A DNA stretch of 64,000 bases from JAJXZP01 sp963787185 (GTDB lineage Bacteria > Spirochaetota > Spirochaetia > Treponematales > Rectinemataceae), in the NCBI GenBank assembly GCA_963787185.1, contig CAWBCC010000014.1, forward strand, positions 1,116,001 through 1,180,000, written 5' to 3'. Below are positions 42,701 to 50,744 of this stretch, piece after piece; the first letter of the stretch is position 1; every line of letters starts with the position of its first letter. The position numbers and the translations under genes are program-made. The notes beneath the pieces are model-generated. The model saw nothing but the letters and a program-made list of their open reading frames with translations, ran no database searches and was not told the DNA's origin.

Positions 42701-43222
42701 GGCGATGAGAAGTCCGGCGAAAGCCAGACGGGGTACCGCCTTCTTGTCCGGAGGAACGGGAAGCCCGTCCTCCGCGATATGGAACACGCCTTCGGTCGTG
42801 CGGCGATCGTTGGCCGGGTTGTGCAGGACTCCGTTTCTGACGCGGTACGAGGTGAGCGTGGACGAGGCGTAGCGCTGCTCGTCGGGGCTGAGCGACAGTT
42901 CGCGCGCCATGCCGTAGCGATCGAGCACAAGGGTGTTGGAGGGCAGGCGCGGCAATGGGGATATACCTATGCCGGCGAGATAGGAGTCAAGGAAGTCCTG
43001 GATGCGTCTGTCGGAGGGAGAAAGGTAGCCGGCGAGTAGTCTGTCCTTTTCTCGGAAGTTCTCGAGCATGTCGCTCGCCAGCATAACGAACTCCGTCCCT
43101 TCCTTCCGGTAGATGGGGAGCCCGAGATTGGCGAGTTTGATGTTTATATACGAGATCAGGCGTAGCCGTTCCTCAGGGTCGCGGCGATCGAGGCGCAGGC
43201 CGAAGTCGCGCTTCACGGACAT
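39719..43222 (-). CDS. Probable PPi-type phosphoenolpyruvate carboxykinase
   Basis: The 1167-residue cytoplasmic protein has no signal peptide. Its length is characteristic of diphosphate-dependent PEP carboxykinases (about 1100-1180 residues), which interconvert oxaloacetate plus PPi with PEP, CO2 and phosphate. A P-loop-like KPCTVSGGGKSEIAK (about residues 483-497) is comparable to the GxSGxGK kinase loop of PEPCKs, and INIKLANLGLP near the N-terminus also fits. The assignment is from memory of the family, not from alignment. It lies between hutU and hutI on the same strand, with its own promoter. Start 43222 (MSVKRDFGLRL) has GGGAGG upstream. Confidence 0.6.
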   Translation of the reverse strand: MSVKRDFGLRLDRRDPEERLRLISYINIKLANLGLPIYRKEGTEFVMLASDMLENFREKDRLLAGYLSPSDRRIQDFLDSYLAGIGISPLPRLPSNTLVLDRYGMARELSLSPDEQRYASSTLTSYRVRNGVLHNPANDRRTTEGVFHIAEDGLPVPPDKKAVPRLAFAGLLIAALNPPPELLELPFAAHAERPARTFLSILLRPVVRPAVTGFCEERAMELRFFAPGSLAASLDFIESVFGNSGDPFVPENDAALAPLGWTGTTGCIILATHLTKMTKKELGLPRWEDATERQKSDGMAWKENTELYNGGKPFKICARDERGVIVSIIADNYFGYSKKEVKTQISYSANLLGLAEEEHAGGALVFPSFNLGTRFVPDTNLRSRGHSLDGVLELMKDRVEAKGEGYAVDKAFPNIVYLPEDAVISLEDQTARWTWAGVQRSLRILPNEIYVHPTGYRVHMERHAASGAWRLVGTAAEGLLCHKPCTVSGGGKSEIAKPIIDAVSYSPLTIADYVSDMAAVEAIIERDYCDRFKDGLGPAEPDRRSILSGQRSLGSVIKLLSPSPLYNDEYNTWLRSIPERVKALVFFVKRFYRPDWGEDWGSHFSVDAVNGTTGNIFKFEGRPVQGSYLRVGSDQKGMRRTFKLRQDFMPAEKIQWEDDITASVVAPALKLQGLPAWVDQYDSVKFCVNVEARFFQRPDDAVHRGYDKQAELDMSGRDNFISNFEPLCRSDAKAMAEKIVSLSEYSEPMRNFVVEAADDETSDWFVASDRPRIVDGAPSKNPRYLQLDPGLVHPLSRYLADLGPRLYRRLSVDHLLLHPVGAVLPGRRNNPADPSAGIRPLAVYGPIHYQDLPELFMDFVCSLTGKSPSTTGAGSEGALTKGPFNCLVPTTDLGNALLAFILTECGGFTTAAGHIGRGYKVDHDISLLVPELWARMGTDERDPEYLKREGYLERVEDFELGGRLYPASRLGWRITPLFAAHFLGRIFDTPTAVFSEDMLRPELQSIDDFAEGVANIAEAQAKAARDYIEDGSADEAIPPLRAILHVMAEGSYEGKSVHDPEIRRLFDRDYVLGSDWYRERLERYRDREIDYVERSTEYLRSFLAERAESGSMSGRRAQAELGRAQERLAALRTPSYIERIRGSIGLDALFKGRKSGTSSERRDIRAL

Positions 43223-43338
43223 GGCGGAACCTCCCGCTAGGGTGTGTGAGTCGATCCCAAAAGTCATCCGACTTCTGAAAAAGCCCCATGTTACTCCGGA
43301 TGATAATCGGGAAGCGACTTCTCGGCTAGTCCGGTAGC

Positions 43339-43376
43339 CGTGACACTATCGTATGAAATGTCACGCGGAATGTCCA
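43339..43376 (-). promoter_or_regulatory. Promoter with overlapping inverted repeat upstream of the PEPCK-like gene
   Basis: On the minus strand TGGACA (complement of 43371-43376) and TACGAT (complement of 43348-43353) are 17 nt apart. A 7-bp perfect inverted repeat, CGTGACA (43339-43345) and TGTCACG (43359-43365), flanks the -10 box, the position of a repressor operator. Confidence 0.5.
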
Positions 43377-43430
43377 CGACCCATATCGTCCCCGGGCTTC
43401 TCCTGCCGGCATGGCGGCCGTCCTATCGCG

Positions 43431-45446
43431 TCAACGCAGCGTGCGCTCGACGAGCTCCTTGTCCACGAGGAACGGAAGAGTGATGAGGCCCATGTCGGGG
43501 TGGGCGGTGTTGTATTCCGCGCTCACCTCGACGGCGTGTTCGTTGCGCGCCCAGGCGCGGCGGGCGACGCCGCCCATGACGTCCCAGGGCAGCGCCATGC
43601 CTATCACCGCATCCACTTTGGCCGTGCCGTCGAGGACGAGGCCGAAGCCGCCGTTGATAGCCTTGCCGACGCCGACTCCGCCGCCATTGTGCAGCGCGAC
43701 CAGGCTCATGCCGCGTGCGGCGTTGCCTGCGAAAATCTGCGTGGCCATGTCGGCCATGACGTTAGAGCCGTCCTTTATGTTGCTCGTCTCGCGGAAGGGG
43801 CTGTCGGTGCCGCCGCAGTCGTGGTGGTCGCGGCCGAGCATCACGGGCCCGATCTCGCCTTTGCGAACCATATCGTTGAACCTGAGCGCAATTTTGGTTC
43901 TGCCGAAGGCGTCCTGGTAAAGTATGCGCGCCTGGGTTCCGACGACGAGTTTGTTCTTTTCGGCGTCGCGTATCCAGACCCAATTGTCGCGGTCCTGACC
44001 CCGGCGGTCGGGATCGATGCAGTCCATCGCGGCCTTGTCGGTCTCCCGGAGGTCCTCGCTTTTGCCCGAAAGGCAGACCCAGCGGAAGGGTCCGTAGCCG
44101 TAATCGAAGAGCTCGGGGCCGAGGATGTCCTCGACGTAGCTCGGGAAAATGAAGCCGTCCTTCTCATCGACGCCGTTCCGCGATATTTCCTTGACTCCGG
44201 CATCGAACACTGCCTTCAGAAAGGAGTTACCGTAGTCGAAGAAGTAGGTGCCCTTGGCGGCCAGGCGGCGGATCGCTTCGAAGTGGCGCCTGAGGGAGGC
44301 GTCGACGAGCGACGCGAACTTCGTCCGGTCCTCCTTGAGGAGACGCGTGCGCTCCTCGAAGGAGATGCCGGCCGGGCAATAGCCGCCCTCATAGGCTGCA
44401 TGGCAGCTCGTCTGGTCGGATAGAAGATCGATGGGCGCGCCATGCGTATCCGCCCACTCGAGAAGGTCGACGATGTTGCCGCGGAAGGCTACGGCTATGG
44501 GTGCCTTGCGGTCCCTCGCTTCCTTCGCGAGTCGGAATGCCTCCTCGGGCGTTCCGGCCACGGCATCGACCCAGCCCTGGCTCAGCCGGGTCTCGATGCG
44601 GCTGGAATCCACCTCGGCGATTATGCTTGCTGCGTTGGCGATCACTGCGGCCTTCCCCTGGGCTCCCGACATGCCGCCGAGGCCAGAGGACACGAAGAGT
44701 CTGCCCCTGAGGTCGCCGTCGTGGGGAATGCCCAGCTTCATGCGCCCGGCGTTGAGAAGCGTGTTGAAGGTGCCGTGTACGATCCCCTGGGGACCGATAT
44801 ACATCCATCCGCCTGCGGTCATCTGACCGTAGTTGGCCACGCCGAGCGCGGCGGCGATATTGAAGTCTTTCTGGTTGTCGAACATGCCGACCATGAGACC
44901 GTTCGTGATCATCGCGCGCGGGGCGAATGGATGACTCTTGAAAAGGCCCAGAGGGTGACCCGACTCGACGACCAGCGTCGTGTTCTCGTCGACCATCTCG
45001 AGGTATCTCTTGATGAGCCGATACTGCATCCAGTTCTGGCAGACCTGCCCGGTCTCGCCGTAGGTGACAAGTTCGTAGGGGTAGAGGGCGACGGCGAAGT
45101 CCAGATTGTTGTCGATCATCACCTGCATGGCCCGGCCTTCGACGCATTTTCCCTTGTAGAAATCTATCGGCAAACCTTTGAGCGCGCCGGCGGGTCTGAA
45201 GCGATAGCCGTAGATCCTGCCCCGGGTCCTCAGTTCAGCCAGAAACTCGGGTGCGAGCCGCTCGTGCCACTTCCGGGGGATGTAGCGCAGTGCGTTTTCT
45301 AGGGCCAACGCCTCCTGTGCCCGGGTGAGCTGGGCCTCGCGCTTCGGCGCACGCCTGATCCCCGCTTGGAAGACGGGATCGGGGGGGAGTTCGTCTAGCT
45401 CCAGTTTGACCTTCATGGAATCGTTCAGCGCGCTATTGGACAGCAT
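43431..45446 (-). CDS. hutU: Urocanate hydratase
   Basis: This is the second step of histidine degradation, urocanate to imidazolonepropionate, using NAD as electrophile. The 671-residue product belongs to the longer urocanase form (550-560 is common). Conserved blocks include QMTAGGWMYIGPQGIVHGT, GLGGMSGAQGKAAVIA (nucleotide binding) and DHHDCGGTDSPFRET. The ATG at 45446 follows AGGAGGTGG and overlaps the end of hutH by 14 bp. Confidence 0.94.
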   Translation of the reverse strand: MLSNSALNDSMKVKLELDELPPDPVFQAGIRRAPKREAQLTRAQEALALENALRYIPRKWHERLAPEFLAELRTRGRIYGYRFRPAGALKGLPIDFYKGKCVEGRAMQVMIDNNLDFAVALYPYELVTYGETGQVCQNWMQYRLIKRYLEMVDENTTLVVESGHPLGLFKSHPFAPRAMITNGLMVGMFDNQKDFNIAAALGVANYGQMTAGGWMYIGPQGIVHGTFNTLLNAGRMKLGIPHDGDLRGRLFVSSGLGGMSGAQGKAAVIANAASIIAEVDSSRIETRLSQGWVDAVAGTPEEAFRLAKEARDRKAPIAVAFRGNIVDLLEWADTHGAPIDLLSDQTSCHAAYEGGYCPAGISFEERTRLLKEDRTKFASLVDASLRRHFEAIRRLAAKGTYFFDYGNSFLKAVFDAGVKEISRNGVDEKDGFIFPSYVEDILGPELFDYGYGPFRWVCLSGKSEDLRETDKAAMDCIDPDRRGQDRDNWVWIRDAEKNKLVVGTQARILYQDAFGRTKIALRFNDMVRKGEIGPVMLGRDHHDCGGTDSPFRETSNIKDGSNVMADMATQIFAGNAARGMSLVALHNGGGVGVGKAINGGFGLVLDGTAKVDAVIGMALPWDVMGGVARRAWARNEHAVEVSAEYNTAHPDMGLITLPFLVDKELVERTLR

Positions 45447-47094
45447 TTCGGCCACCTCCTGTGAATTGATCGCAACATGGATCCTGAGACTCCATTCCGG
45501 CCTCGCGGAGGAGCGAGCCGTCGGCGACGAGGGCCCGCACCGCTTCGATGTCCGGGTACATGACGCGGTCGGGCCCGAGGGGCGGTACGACCGAACGCAG
45601 CAGACGGTGGGCCGCCGCGGTCGCGGGCGAAAGGGCATCCGCCCCGAGGCGTCCCACGTGCGATCCCAGGTCGATCGCCTGGCAGGCCGCGAGAATCTCG
45701 ATGGCCAGCACATGTTGGAGGTTCTCGAGGATGGAACGGGCCTTGCGGGCCGCGATGGTCCCCATGGATACGTGGTCTTCCTGATTGGCGCTCGAAGGTA
45801 TGGAGTCGACCGAGGCCGGGTGGGCGAGGATCTTGTTTTCGCTGACCAGGGCCGCGGCCACGTACTGTGTGATCATGAAACCCGAGTTGAGCCCGCCGTT
45901 GGAGGAGAGGAATGCGGGCAGACCGTTGGAAAGACTCGGGTTGACGAGGCGCTCGATGCGGCGTTCCGAGATATCGGCGAGCTCGGCGAGGGCGATGCCG
46001 AGAAAATCCATGGCGAGGGCGACGGGCTGGCCATGGAAATTGCCGCCCGAAATGATGTCGGCGCCAAGGTCGGCGGCTCCGAGTTCTTCGGTTCCTGCCG
46101 CGCCGACGGCCCCGATCACGTCGAAGCCGACGCCGATATCCCTCGGCAGGATCAGGGGATTGTCGGTGACGGCTCCGAGTTCGTTCTCCACGATACGCGA
46201 CACGTAGTCTACCGCGTCGCGGCTCGCGCCGTGGATCTGCGGGATGCAACGGAGGGCGTAGGCATCCTGAACTCGCAGCTCTCCCTGGCGCGAGGTGAGG
46301 CGCGAGCCTCGGAGAAGAGAGCGGAGCGAGGCTGCGCAGGCGATCTGTCCTTCTTGTCGGCGCAGTTGGTGGACCCGGGAATCGTAGGCGTCGACGATGC
46401 CGCCCAGCGCCTGCACGGTGAGCGCGGCGGCAAGGTCGGCCGTCCGCAGAAGCTTCTTGGCGTCGAAGCAGGCGAGGGCGCCGATCGCCGTCATGACCTG
46501 CGTGCCGTTGATCAGGGCGAGCCCTTCCTTCGCCGCGAGGACCACGGGTTCGAGCCCGGCCGCAGAGAGGGCCTCGGCGCCGCCCAGTCGCTTGCCCTCG
46601 TAGAAGGCCTCGCCCATGCCCATGAGCACGAGGACCAGATGAGCCAGGGGGGCCAGATCGCCCGAAGCTCCGAGCGAGCCTTTTTCGGGGACCACCGGCA
46701 CGACCCCTGCGTTGAGCATGTCCACGAGAGCCCTGACGGTGGAGGGGCGGATGCCCGAATAGCCGACGGTGAGAGCGTTGGCGCGCAGGAGGGCTACGGC
46801 GCGCACGGTTTCGAGTGGCAAAGGATCTCCGACCCCGCAGGCGTGGCTCATGATGAGATTGCGCTGCAGCAGGTCGTTCTCGGCCTTGGATATGACGACA
46901 TCGCAGAACTTGCCGAAGCCCGTCGTGATGCCGTAGCGGACGAGTCCCTCGTCGACGCAGCGGTCGACGACCGCTCGCGATGCGGTCATGCGTTTTTCGG
47001 CCTCGGGATCGAGGACGACCCGGGCGCCGAAGCGTGCGGCAAGAGCCACTTCTTCTATGGTGAGGCTGCGACCGTCGATGTGGACTCTGTTCAT
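45433..47094 (-). CDS. hutH: Histidine ammonia-lyase
   Basis: This is the first step of histidine degradation, releasing ammonia to give urocanate. The 553-residue protein has the Ala-Ser-Gly tripeptide that cyclises to the MIO cofactor, in GSLGASGDLAPLAH near residue 143. FGKF, GNFHGQPVALAMDFL and SSANQEDHVSMG are also present. It is about 40 residues longer than usual because of an insertion before GGNFHG. It leads the hut genes; GGAGGCGG precedes the ATG. Confidence 0.95.
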   Translation of the reverse strand: MNRVHIDGRSLTIEEVALAARFGARVVLDPEAEKRMTASRAVVDRCVDEGLVRYGITTGFGKFCDVVISKAENDLLQRNLIMSHACGVGDPLPLETVRAVALLRANALTVGYSGIRPSTVRALVDMLNAGVVPVVPEKGSLGASGDLAPLAHLVLVLMGMGEAFYEGKRLGGAEALSAAGLEPVVLAAKEGLALINGTQVMTAIGALACFDAKKLLRTADLAAALTVQALGGIVDAYDSRVHQLRRQEGQIACAASLRSLLRGSRLTSRQGELRVQDAYALRCIPQIHGASRDAVDYVSRIVENELGAVTDNPLILPRDIGVGFDVIGAVGAAGTEELGAADLGADIISGGNFHGQPVALAMDFLGIALAELADISERRIERLVNPSLSNGLPAFLSSNGGLNSGFMITQYVAAALVSENKILAHPASVDSIPSSANQEDHVSMGTIAARKARSILENLQHVLAIEILAACQAIDLGSHVGRLGADALSPATAAAHRLLRSVVPPLGPDRVMYPDIEAVRALVADGSLLREAGMESQDPCCDQFTGGGRNAVQ

Positions 47095-47255
47095 ATAACC
47101 GCCTCCAAAGACTGTATATCATGAAATTTCTAGACCGATAAGCGGATAAAGTACAATCACAGTCCGCATCCCGTTGGCGGGCCAACTGTACCGGTCTCTT
47201 GATTCACAGGAGGGATTCATACCCCACGGCTTGCCGCGAGGTCCTTCGTTCGCGC

Positions 47256-47834
47256 CTACAATTTCAGAACGGATAGAATCGCGGTACCGAAGGTGTCGCC
47301 GTCTACGCTGCCCTGGAGGTAAGCCTTGACGAGAGCCTTGATCTCGGAAGGGAAAGCCGCCCAGTATTCGTCCTGCCATCGGGAACTCGATTCCCATAGC
47401 TCGCGCTGGCGGCTGGGCGGCATGCGTCCCTCCGAATAGGCGACGAAGGACCGGACCATGCCGAGCAGGGCCTCCGGAGGCAGCGGCGACGAGGGCCTCG
47501 CCTCATCGGCGGTGCGCGAGCCGGGCTCGGGTACGTATTCGTCGAGGAGGGCGGCCAGCTGCTCTTCGCTGACTTCGGGGGCGTTTTTCCTGATTATGTC
47601 TGCGACGAATCCTTTCATCGTGGCGCGGACCGACTCCATCGTCGCCCCGACGTTCGTCTGGAGTTCGCCGGCCATGCGTCGCGCCATGGCCCCGGGATTT
47701 TCGCCGCCGAGGCTCGCGAAGGCGGTCTTGTCCCTGACCCTGCGTTCGCAGGCCTTGCGAATCACCTCGAATTCCGAATCATCTGCCTTGTTGAGGATGA
47801 AGTCCAGGATCGCTTCGAGTTGATCGCGCGGCAC
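47256..47834 (-). CDS. Hypothetical helical protein
   Basis: The 192-residue cytoplasmic protein is predicted mostly helical, with no recognised motif. Segments such as ENPGAMARRMAGELQTNVGATMESVRATMKGFVADIIRKN look like a long amphipathic helix. I chose GTG 47834 because a promoter (-10 GATACT) ends 6 nt before it; an in-frame ATG at 47879 lies upstream of that promoter and has no ribosome binding site. It stands alone between hutH and the racemase gene. Function unknown. Confidence 0.6.
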   Translation of the reverse strand: MPRDQLEAILDFILNKADDSEFEVIRKACERRVRDKTAFASLGGENPGAMARRMAGELQTNVGATMESVRATMKGFVADIIRKNAPEVSEEQLAALLDEYVPEPGSRTADEARPSSPLPPEALLGMVRSFVAYSEGRMPPSRQRELWESSSRWQDEYWAAFPSEIKALVKAYLQGSVDGDTFGTAILSVLKL

Positions 47835-47840
47835 GGTGAT

Positions 47841-47869
47841 AGTATCTATGAGTATGACAAGACTGTAAA
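47841..47869 (-). promoter_or_regulatory. Promoter of the 192-residue hypothetical gene, leaderless arrangement
   Basis: On the minus strand TTTACA (complement of 47864-47869), a 17-nt spacer and GATACT (complement of 47841-47846) are followed by 6 nt and a GTG codon in frame. Confidence 0.45.
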
Positions 47870-47914
47870 CCAGGCCCATGCGGCTGGATATGTCACGTAT
47901 CCCTTTGCCATTCG

Positions 47915-48706
47915 CTATACGTGCCCATAATAATCGCGATGAACCGTCACCGAAAAGGCATAATCAAGCAACGTTCCCCAACTGAATACCGGGATATCGA
48001 TGGATCGCTGCAGAGCGCGCGCGAAGGGGGGCATCCCGGTGCACTCAAGCACCATGGCGCCCATGGTGGGATAGCTATGGAAGAAATCGCTGCCAGCCTT
48101 CACAAACTCTTTTTCAGCCTTGTCGTAGACTGCCGAAGGCGGATCCGTCCGCAGGCCTTCCGTCCACAAATGGTCGAACTCCTGGCAGCGCAATTCGTCC
48201 ATCGCACCGCCGAGCACATAGTTCGTCCCCAGCTGAATTCCGACAGATTCGAGGTGATAGTCGCTCAGATACTTGGCGCGCGCCATCAGGATCCCGACCA
48301 CACGGTCTTTGCCTATCAGCCGCTGGGCGAACGGCACCTGCAATAAGCTGGACATAAAGACTGGCACTTTGACGCTGGCGGCGACCTCCCGTTGGAACCA
48401 TGCAAAATAGCCGCATTCAGCAGCTATCGCGCGGCATCCCAGTCGTTCCAGCTTGTGTGCAGCCCGGAGGACCGGATCCAAGCAGCGCGACTTGTCTTCT
48501 TCGATCACCAGTGCGTGGATGTCGACCCCCTCGACGACCTCATACTGGATGGGAAAGGGGAAAGCGCTTGGGTTACGAACATCTCCGGGGAAACCGGGAT
48601 AGATGTCGTCGAGAAGCATGATGCCCAGCCCCATGCCATAGGCTCGCTGATCAGGACGCGCGACGATTAACTGGATACCGAGGTCCCGGCCCTGGTATTC
48701 ATTCAT
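47915..48706 (-). CDS. Aspartate/glutamate/hydantoin racemase superfamily protein
   Basis: The 263-residue protein has the two-cysteine layout of this superfamily: one in RAIAAECGYFAWF (about residue 94) and one in MVLECTGMPPFA (about 223). Members are cofactor-independent racemases, maleate isomerases or arylmalonate decarboxylases, so the exact reaction is open. It is divergent from the U32-like gene, whose promoter carries the IclR-type operator, and may belong to the same regulon. Confidence 0.7.
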   Translation of the reverse strand: MNEYQGRDLGIQLIVARPDQRAYGMGLGIMLLDDIYPGFPGDVRNPSAFPFPIQYEVVEGVDIHALVIEEDKSRCLDPVLRAAHKLERLGCRAIAAECGYFAWFQREVAASVKVPVFMSSLLQVPFAQRLIGKDRVVGILMARAKYLSDYHLESVGIQLGTNYVLGGAMDELRCQEFDHLWTEGLRTDPPSAVYDKAEKEFVKAGSDFFHSYPTMGAMVLECTGMPPFARALQRSIDIPVFSWGTLLDYAFSVTVHRDYYGHV

Positions 48707-48819
48707 GATCTTTCACTCTTCTCGATATAGAAGCGAATGGGTAAATCATATTGAGCCGTCAATTACGCCCCCCGGACGGAGCTACTTCGTCTCGAACGAT
48801 TATGACGCATCGCGAAATC

Positions 48820-48847
48820 TTGACAATAGTTTTCTTTCTGTTATACT
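48820..48847 (+). promoter_or_regulatory. Sigma-70-type promoter of the U32-like/IclR operon
   Basis: A perfect TTGACA (48820-48825) and TATACT (48842-48847) are 16 nt apart. The same hexamers and spacing occur at the aminotransferase promoter near 59950-59977. Confidence 0.8.
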
Positions 48848-48860
48848 CATTTCTAAATAG

Positions 48861-48875
48861 TAGAAATTATTTCCA
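48861..48875 (+). promoter_or_regulatory. IclR-type operator downstream of the promoter
   Basis: TAGAAATTATTTCCA differs by one base from the TGGAAATnATTTCCA pattern recognised by E. coli IclR. It begins 13 nt after the -10 box, where a bound repressor would block transcription. The IclR-family gene is the second gene of this transcript. Confidence 0.65.
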
Positions 48876-48898
48876 TATAGTCAAAGAAAGGATCCTTT

Positions 48899-49795
48899 AT
48901 GGAAAGAGCCCAGTCTTTATTGAAAAAATACGGACTGCCGGGTCGCGATCTTCATGACCTACCCACGTCTTCTGCGGCATTTCCCGACGGGTGTCAGTTC
49001 CGCATGGAGGTCTCGGGCGTCGAAAGCGTTGCGGAGCTGGAAGCGGTCGTCGAGGAGAGCAGGACAAGGGATATTCCTATTCATAGGGTCATCGCAATAG
49101 GCGGGGGAACGCATACGCTGACATTCGGCGAGTTACAGGCTCTTGCGCGCATCGCCCGAGACGGCCGCATCGAGCTGATCGTGATTCCCGGACCCCGAGC
49201 GAATTTCGATGTGGGCAGCCACTATCATTCGCCTTGGGGACACGCCTCTGGAGTGCGGGTGAGAGGCGTGGACCAGCTCAGCTATCTCATAGAGGACGTC
49301 CTACGTTGCGTCGAGGCGGGTCTGCGGGGATTCCTTTTCTATGGCGAAGAGGTAACGCAGATCTGTCATCAGATGCGGCTCAAGGGAGATATTCCGCGAG
49401 ATACGATCTTCAAACTGTCCTACACTGCGGGGGTTTCGAATCCCGCAGGTGCTAGGCTTGCGGAAAGTGTGGGTGCCGACAGCATAAACCCGGTGTCGGA
49501 TCTGACGTTGCCGATGCTCGCCGCGATCAGGGCGACGGTGAAGGTTCCGCTGGATATAGTGACGATGGCCGCCGAGCAAAATCTGGGCAGCATAAACAGA
49601 TTTTGGGATGGCGCAGAGATTATCCGGGTGTGCTCGCCGTGTTACTTCAAACAGGAGTTCGGTCCAGGAGTGGAAGGCGCGCGATTGAAGGTCAAGTACT
49701 GCGAGATCATGAGAGAACTCGTCGGGAGACTCGATACTGGGCTACGAATGTCGGGTCGGGGTCCGTCGGACCTGCGCCTGCCTGCAGCTGTCTGA
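48899..49795 (+). CDS. U32-peptidase-like TIM-barrel protein
   Basis: The 298-residue cytoplasmic protein has alternating strands and helices of a TIM barrel (RVIAIGGGTHTLTFGEL, ELIVIPGP, RGFLFYGEEV, ADSINPVSDLTLPMLAAIR, VPLDIVTMA). It ends with a Cys pair in RVCSPCYFKQE. It most resembles short U32-family proteins, though peptidase activity is not shown by the sequence. It is in one transcript with the IclR gene, 19 nt apart, and is divergent from the racemase gene. AAGGATCC precedes the ATG. Confidence 0.55.
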   Translation: MERAQSLLKKYGLPGRDLHDLPTSSAAFPDGCQFRMEVSGVESVAELEAVVEESRTRDIPIHRVIAIGGGTHTLTFGELQALARIARDGRIELIVIPGPRANFDVGSHYHSPWGHASGVRVRGVDQLSYLIEDVLRCVEAGLRGFLFYGEEVTQICHQMRLKGDIPRDTIFKLSYTAGVSNPAGARLAESVGADSINPVSDLTLPMLAAIRATVKVPLDIVTMAAEQNLGSINRFWDGAEIIRVCSPCYFKQEFGPGVEGARLKVKYCEIMRELVGRLDTGLRMSGRGPSDLRLPAAV

Positions 49796-49814
49796 TGGTG
49801 GGACGAAAACGCGA

Positions 49815-50564
49815 ATGGTGGAATCCAAACAGACCTCGATCGATATAGCTTTGAACATGCTTGAGCTGTTTTCTGCGGAAAAGCGCGAGGTGGGCCTGAC
49901 TGAAATGGCGGTTCTCTTGGGCAAGAAGGTGAGCACTATTCACCGGACTGTGAAGGTGCTGAAGAATCGAGGTTATATCGAGCAGGCTCTACAGCGTGGT
50001 AAATATCGCTTGGGTCTGAAGGCCTTCGAGCTTGGCTGCATATATCAGAATCAGAGCAATGTGATAAACGATGCTGTGGAGAGACTGGAAAGCATCGCCA
50101 AGGCGACGGATGAGACGGTCAATCTCGCCGTCCTTGATCAAGGGATGAGGGAGGTCGCGTACATCCTGAAGATCGAAAGCCCTCATGTGCTGAAGACGGA
50201 TATCCAGATCGGGACTAAGCTTCTCGCTCACTGCACGGCTCTCGGCAAGGTACTTCTGGCGTACCTCGACCAGTCGATTCTGGATAGACTGTTTCCGCCC
50301 CACATGACTCTGCCTACGTACACCTCCAGATCGATTTCCACCTCCGACGCGCTCTGTGAGGAACTAGCCGAGATACGTCGTCGCGGCTATGCAATGGACG
50401 ACGAGGAATTTAAGAGCGAAGTAGTTTGCATCGCGATGCCCTATCGGGATATCAAGGGGAAAGTGGCTGCGGCAATAAGCGTCACTGGACCCGCGTTCCG
50501 GATGTCACCGGCGCGGATCGACGAAATAAAGAAAGCGATGTTCGATATTCTTGGTCACGCCTAA
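49815..50564 (+). CDS. IclR-family transcriptional regulator
   Basis: The 249-residue regulator has an N-terminal winged helix (SIDIALNMLELFSAEKREVGLTEMAVLLGKKVSTIHRTVKVLKNRGYI, split) and a C-terminal effector-binding GAF-like domain. The latter shows the typical LLAHCTALGKVLLAYL and RGYAMDDEEFKSEVVCIAMPYRD signatures. Two TGGAA-N5-TTCCA type sites, upstream of its own operon and of the aminotransferase-Dpp-MttB-PanB operon, are its likely targets. The effector is unknown; it may be the transported substrate or a product of it. Confidence 0.9.
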   Translation: MVESKQTSIDIALNMLELFSAEKREVGLTEMAVLLGKKVSTIHRTVKVLKNRGYIEQALQRGKYRLGLKAFELGCIYQNQSNVINDAVERLESIAKATDETVNLAVLDQGMREVAYILKIESPHVLKTDIQIGTKLLAHCTALGKVLLAYLDQSILDRLFPPHMTLPTYTSRSISTSDALCEELAEIRRRGYAMDDEEFKSEVVCIAMPYRDIKGKVAAAISVTGPAFRMSPARIDEIKKAMFDILGHA

Positions 50565-50661
50565 CAGGAATTTACTCGGCTTCTCGAGAATGGTAACGGC
50601 GCGAAGATCGGGACGCCGTCGGAATACCCGATGTTCAAATGACTGTCATCATTCCCGACAG

Positions 50662-50725
50662 CCACCTCGCTTCCTAAGGAAAGTATCCCGCTAGCCATAA
50701 ATTCTTCGATGAGGAAGCGAGGTGG
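50662..50725. repeat. 64-bp element with perfect 14-bp inverted ends
   Basis: CCACCTCGCTTCCT (50662-50675) and AGGAAGCGAGGTGG (50712-50725) flank a 36-nt AT-richer core, in the gap between the convergent IclR and panB-like genes. It could act as a bidirectional transcript-end hairpin or be a small repeat element. No T tract is present. Confidence 0.6.
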
Positions 50726-50744
50726 TCGCGCTTCGGAAATCCTC

